Positions 43,123 through 45,486 of a DNA stretch of 45,486 nt are shown here, piece by piece; position 1 is the first letter of the stretch; each line of letters opens with the position of its first letter. The stretch is from the NCBI GenBank assembly GCA_947589115.1, contig CANPZP010000008.1:1-45486 (forward strand), given 5' to 3'. Source of the stretch: Candidatus Gastranaerophilales bacterium (lineage in GTDB: Bacteria; Cyanobacteriota; Vampirovibrionia; Gastranaerophilales; Gastranaerophilaceae). The notes under the pieces are model-generated. The model searched no databases. It saw only the letters and a program-made list of their open reading frames with translations, and was not told where the DNA came from. Both the position numbers and the translations under genes were made by a program.

Positions 43123-44205
43123 TTACGGATGTAAAACGTTGTCTTTAATAACATTACCCATTTCTGACGTGCCGATAATTTCCATGCCAGCCTGCGCAAT
43201 ATCTTTTGTTCTATACCCCAATTTAAGTGTTTTTCTAACTGCATTTACAATATCATCATGTGCTGAATCAAGATTAAATGAATATTTCAGCATCATTGCC
43301 GCAGATAAAATAGTAGCAATAGGATTAACAACATTTTGACCTTTTAAATCAGGAGCACTGCCATGGATAGGTTCATACATGGCATATTTGGAATCGGACA
43401 ATGAAGCACTGGGCAATAACCCTAATGAGCCTGACAACATTGATGCTTCATCCGAGAGTATATCGCCGAAAATATTTCCCGTAAGTATAACATCAAATTG
43501 TTTCGGCGCTCTTATTAACTGCATTGCCGCATTATCCACATACATATGAGTTAATTCCACATTAGGATACTCTTTAGATACTTCAATAACCGTTTCCCTC
43601 CAGAGTCTTGAAACATCCAAAACATTAGCTTTATCAACGGAGCATAATTTATTGTTTCTCTGAGATGCAACCTTGAAAGCCGTATGCGCAATCCGTTTAA
43701 TTTCACTTTCAAAATAACACATATTATTGAATCCGAACTTTTGCCCCTCTTTAATTTCTATTCCTTTCGGAGTGCCAAAATATACATCGCCTGTTAATTC
43801 TCTGACAATCATAATATCCGTGGAGGCAACAACTTCTTCTTTTAAGGGTGAGAGTTGTGTTAGTTCGGGATAAACAGAAGCAGGCCTTAAGTTCGCAAAC
43901 AGATTTAACCCTTTTCTTATTCCTAAGAGCGCCTTTTCCGGTCTGACTTCCGGCGGAAGATTATCATATTTCCAATCCCCGACAGCACCAAGCAAAACCG
44001 CATCAGACTTCTTTGCCAAGTCCAATGTAACGTCAGGGAGCGGAGTTTTATACACATCATAAGCACATCCGCCTATAAGTGCAGGTTCAAAATCAAATTC
44101 TATACTATATTTCTCTCCGACAGCTTTTAATACTTTAACAGCTTCATCAGTAACTTCTTTACCGGTACCGTCACCTGCCAATAATGCTATATTATATTTT
44201 TTCAT
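43123..44205 (-). CDS. leuB: 3-isopropylmalate dehydrogenase
   Basis: 360 residues. It oxidises and decarboxylates 3-isopropylmalate in leucine synthesis. Seen are [13 protein letters not shown], the substrate site [15 protein letters not shown], metal ligands in [15 protein letters not shown], and [24 protein letters not shown] 44205 follows GGGAG and matches the family start; the ATG seven codons upstream has no ribosome site. No other leu genes are in the window. Confidence 0.95.
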   Translation of the reverse strand: MKKYNIALLAGDGTGKEVTDEAVKVLKAVGEKYSIEFDFEPALIGGCAYDVYKTPLPDVTLDLAKKSDAVLLGAVGDWKYDNLPPEVRPEKALLGIRKGLNLFANLRPASVYPELTQLSPLKEEVVASTDIMIVRELTGDVYFGTPKGIEIKEGQKFGFNNMCYFESEIKRIAHTAFKVASQRNNKLCSVDKANVLDVSRLWRETVIEVSKEYPNVELTHMYVDNAAMQLIRAPKQFDVILTGNIFGDILSDEASMLSGSLGLLPSASLSDSKYAMYEPIHGSAPDLKGQNVVNPIATILSAAMMLKYSFNLDSAHDDIVNAVRKTLKLGYRTKDIAQAGMEIIGTSEMGNVIKDNVLHP

Positions 44206-44284
44206 TCTTCTGACTCCCTGATACATTATGTGTAAATTATATCACGGATTATATTCTAAAAATAATTTTATTAAAGACAAATGT

Positions 44285-44947
44285 TTATATCCTAATCGGA
44301 TAATCATCCTTTATTTCCCACCCGTCAATATGCAGTAAACGTGAACAAGATGAACCCGGATATTGTTTACAAGAAGAAATATTAGTTTCTCTTGAAGAAG
44401 AAAAGCAATTAGAACCGCCGCAAACCTTAATCCAGTGTACACCTTCATCAGACTTATCATACTGTTCAACCTTAAAATAGAAAAGGTCACGTCCTTTATA
44501 ATTCGGCCCTTTTTCTCCGTTTACGTCATAATATAAATCTATCGACCCTTCATCCCACATATAAGCCAGAATAACAGAACCATCATTTAACATATATAAA
44601 TATTTTGGTTTTTCTCCTTCTCCGGCAGTTGATGAATACATTGCGTAGTTAGTATTTACTTTCTTTGTAACAGGGAAATTACTCAAATATTTGTTCCACC
44701 ATATGTCAAGATTATCATAAAAAACTGAGCGCCTTTCATCATCAGTATCTTTTATAAAGCTGTAATTGTCGAGCTGTGCCATTTTTACCGCTTGTGATAA
44801 GGAAGAATAAAACTTCTTTAATCTTGCCGAAGTTTCTTGTTTTCTGTGGTTTGCCATTACAATGGGAACAGTTATTGCCGCTATAATACCAATAATAACA
44901 AGAGTAATTAAAACTTCCGCTAACGTAAAACCCTTACTCTTTTTCAT
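44285..44947 (-). CDS. Type II secretion/type IV pseudopilin
   Basis: 220 residues. MKKSKG then FTLAEVLITLVIIGIIAAITVPIV is a class III signal with the cleavage Gly and Glu+5, followed by the pilin helix. The globular part has the features of this lineage's pseudopilins (LKKFYSSLSQAVKMAQLDNY, YVDVNG-like YYDVNGEKGPNYKGRD, WEIKDDYPIRI) and several Cys (CGGSNCF, SSCKQYPGSSC) that may form disulphides. AAAGGAG precedes ATG. Intact, unlike the neighbouring copies. The leader upstream has its own short frame and hairpin. Confidence 0.9.
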   Translation of the reverse strand: MKKSKGFTLAEVLITLVIIGIIAAITVPIVMANHRKQETSARLKKFYSSLSQAVKMAQLDNYSFIKDTDDERRSVFYDNLDIWWNKYLSNFPVTKKVNTNYAMYSSTAGEGEKPKYLYMLNDGSVILAYMWDEGSIDLYYDVNGEKGPNYKGRDLFYFKVEQYDKSDEGVHWIKVCGGSNCFSSSRETNISSCKQYPGSSCSRLLHIDGWEIKDDYPIRI

Positions 44948-45010
44948 ATTCTTCTCCTTTATTTAGTTATATTTATATGTATATATAAGTCAATAATATT
45001 AATACTAAAA

Positions 45011-45038
45011 ATGCACTCAAACTTTTTGTTTGGTGCAT
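45011..45038 (-). promoter_or_regulatory. Attenuator-like hairpin in the pilin leader
   Basis: On the minus strand ATGCACCAAAC pairs with GTTTGAGTGCAT around AAAAA, with one mismatch, and is followed by TTTTAG. It lies between a short leader frame and the pilin start 64 bases on. As a terminator it is weak (four Ts). Confidence 0.45.
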
Positions 45039-45072
45039 AAAATTCTTTTTAATATTCAAAAGGAGAAATGAA

Positions 45073-45129
45073 TTATAATTGAATCCTGATTTTACCCCCC
45101 CCCGTGCGGGTTTTAGCGTTAATAAACAT
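45073..45129 (-). CDS. Leader peptide with a G9 tract upstream of the pseudopilin
   Basis: 18 codons: MFINAKTRTGGGKIRIQL, with AAGGAG before ATG. The sequence before the start, CATGAAGGAGAAAGTATA, resembles that before the two C9 pilin leaders. The run of nine Gs (minus strand; 45103-45095) lies at codons 9-12. At eight Gs the frame would stay open for about 35 codons more, through the hairpin at 45011-45038. The region 44948-45278 holds nothing else coding. Whether the peptide is made is unknown. Confidence 0.4.
   Translation of the reverse strand: MFINAKTRTGGGKIRIQL
45095..45103. repeat. Run of nine Cs upstream of the intact pseudopilin
   Basis: TTTTA-C9-GTGCGG on the plus strand. It shares its TA before and GTG after the run with the two pilin-leader tracts although the flanks differ. 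Confidence 0.9.
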
Positions 45130-45253
45130 TATACTTTCTCCTTCATGGTTATAATGTTATTATATCAGTAATTTAAGATAATGTAAATATAAACGGCATT
45201 TATAAAATTTTATTTTCTTGCTAAAAATAATAACAAGTGGTAAAATAAGAAGT

Positions 45254-45357
45254 CATGAAGGAAATAAGGAGAGAAAATATGGAAAATGAGCATCAAATCT
45301 ACCCCCCCCCGTGGCGGAAAAACGCTTGCGTTTACTTTATCTGAGGTATTAATTACC
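45254..45357 (+). repeat. Pilin leader repeat, copy 2
   Basis: Near-identical to 42278-42380: same CATGAAGG, GGAGAGAAAATATG start, CATCAAATCTA-C9-GTGGCG tract and first pilin codons. Confidence 0.85.
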
Positions 45358-45486
45358 CTTGTAATAATAGGAATCATTGCAGGGCTAACCGTTCCCGTAT
45401 TAATACAGCATCATAAACGAATTGAAACCGCATCTAAATTGAAAAAATTTTATTCCGCATTATCTCAGGCGGTAAAGCTTGCCGAA
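45279..45486 (+). pseudogene. Pseudopilin gene, off-frame at a C9 tract, cut by window end
   Basis: ATG 45279 after AAGGAGAG reads MENEHQIYPPPWRKNACVYFI and stops. One base out of frame lies the pilin, RGGKTLAFTLSEVLITLVII then GLTVPVLIQHHKRIETASKL and SALSQAVKLAE, running off the window. Eight or eleven Cs in the tract 45302-45310 would join them. It may be an intact gene in an off state; no other lesion is seen in the 208 visible bases. Confidence 0.7.
45302..45310. repeat. Run of nine Cs in the second pilin leader
   Basis: ATCTA-C9-GTGGCGG. Same position, eight codons after ATG, as at 42327-42335, and same off-frame result. Confidence 0.92.

Noticed and set aside
15233-45310. Diversity-generating retroelement as the cause of variable pilins
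   Set aside because: No reverse transcriptase and no template/variable repeat pair with adenine-specific differences.

Overview
The window is AT-rich bacterial chromosome (roughly 30% GC). It most resembles a gut Melainabacteria/Gastranaerophilales-type genome: several pseudopilins carry the N-terminus FTLxEVLITLVIIGIIAAxTVP, small 'SFKG'-type proteins are present, and there are ATP-dependent PEP carboxykinase, RNase HIII and a large Alu-containing SRP RNA. The assignment rests on recognised protein style, not on a search.

Region 1 (about 1-15440) is a roughly 15 kb transposon-like accessory element lying between two pieces of what looks like one minus-strand pilin-like gene. The element has GTTTGAGAATTTTT terminal inverted repeats. 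At its left end are a MuA-like DDE transposase, a MuB-like ATPase and a third protein that joins a Mu-transposase-like DNA-binding region to a tyrosine-recombinase fold lacking most catalytic residues. A second, divergent MuA-like transposase with a Mor-like gene faces inward from the right end. Between them sit a coiled-coil protein, two small genes and a four-gene defence operon: two D12-class adenine methyltransferases, an AlwI/BstNBI-type restriction enzyme, and a GHKL ATPase fused to a PD-(D/E)xK nuclease. No phage structural genes are visible.

Region 2 (15627-22000) is core genome: a five-gene operon (Gfo/Idh/MocA oxidoreductase, PgsA-like, TrmL, NnrD, TPR), the SRP RNA with its promoter and terminator, a Bax-inhibitor-like membrane protein, and enolase.

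Region 3 (22100-27719) is a surface O-acylation-like locus. A VOC protein, an FkbH-like HAD enzyme and an acyl carrier protein converge on an MBOAT acyltransferase and an AlgJ/AlgX-like SGNH protein.

Region 4 (27900-42230) is mixed housekeeping: an XRE regulator, PckA, a CsoR repressor with a previously untracked 10-cysteine metallothionein-like peptide under two palindromic operators, rubrerythrin, an OppD-like ATPase, DapF, a GH10-like hydrolase, a DnaJ-like chaperone, RNase HIII, an MBL hydrolase, and a small operon ending near a 5'-nucleotidase-family protein.

Region 5 (42230-45486) holds pseudopilin genes around leuB. Two start with the same leader containing a run of exactly nine Cs that puts the start codon out of frame with the pilin. 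Five runs of nine Cs occur in this AT-rich window, and four are tied to pilin-like genes. This is the strongest sign of hypermutable, possibly phase-variable loci here.
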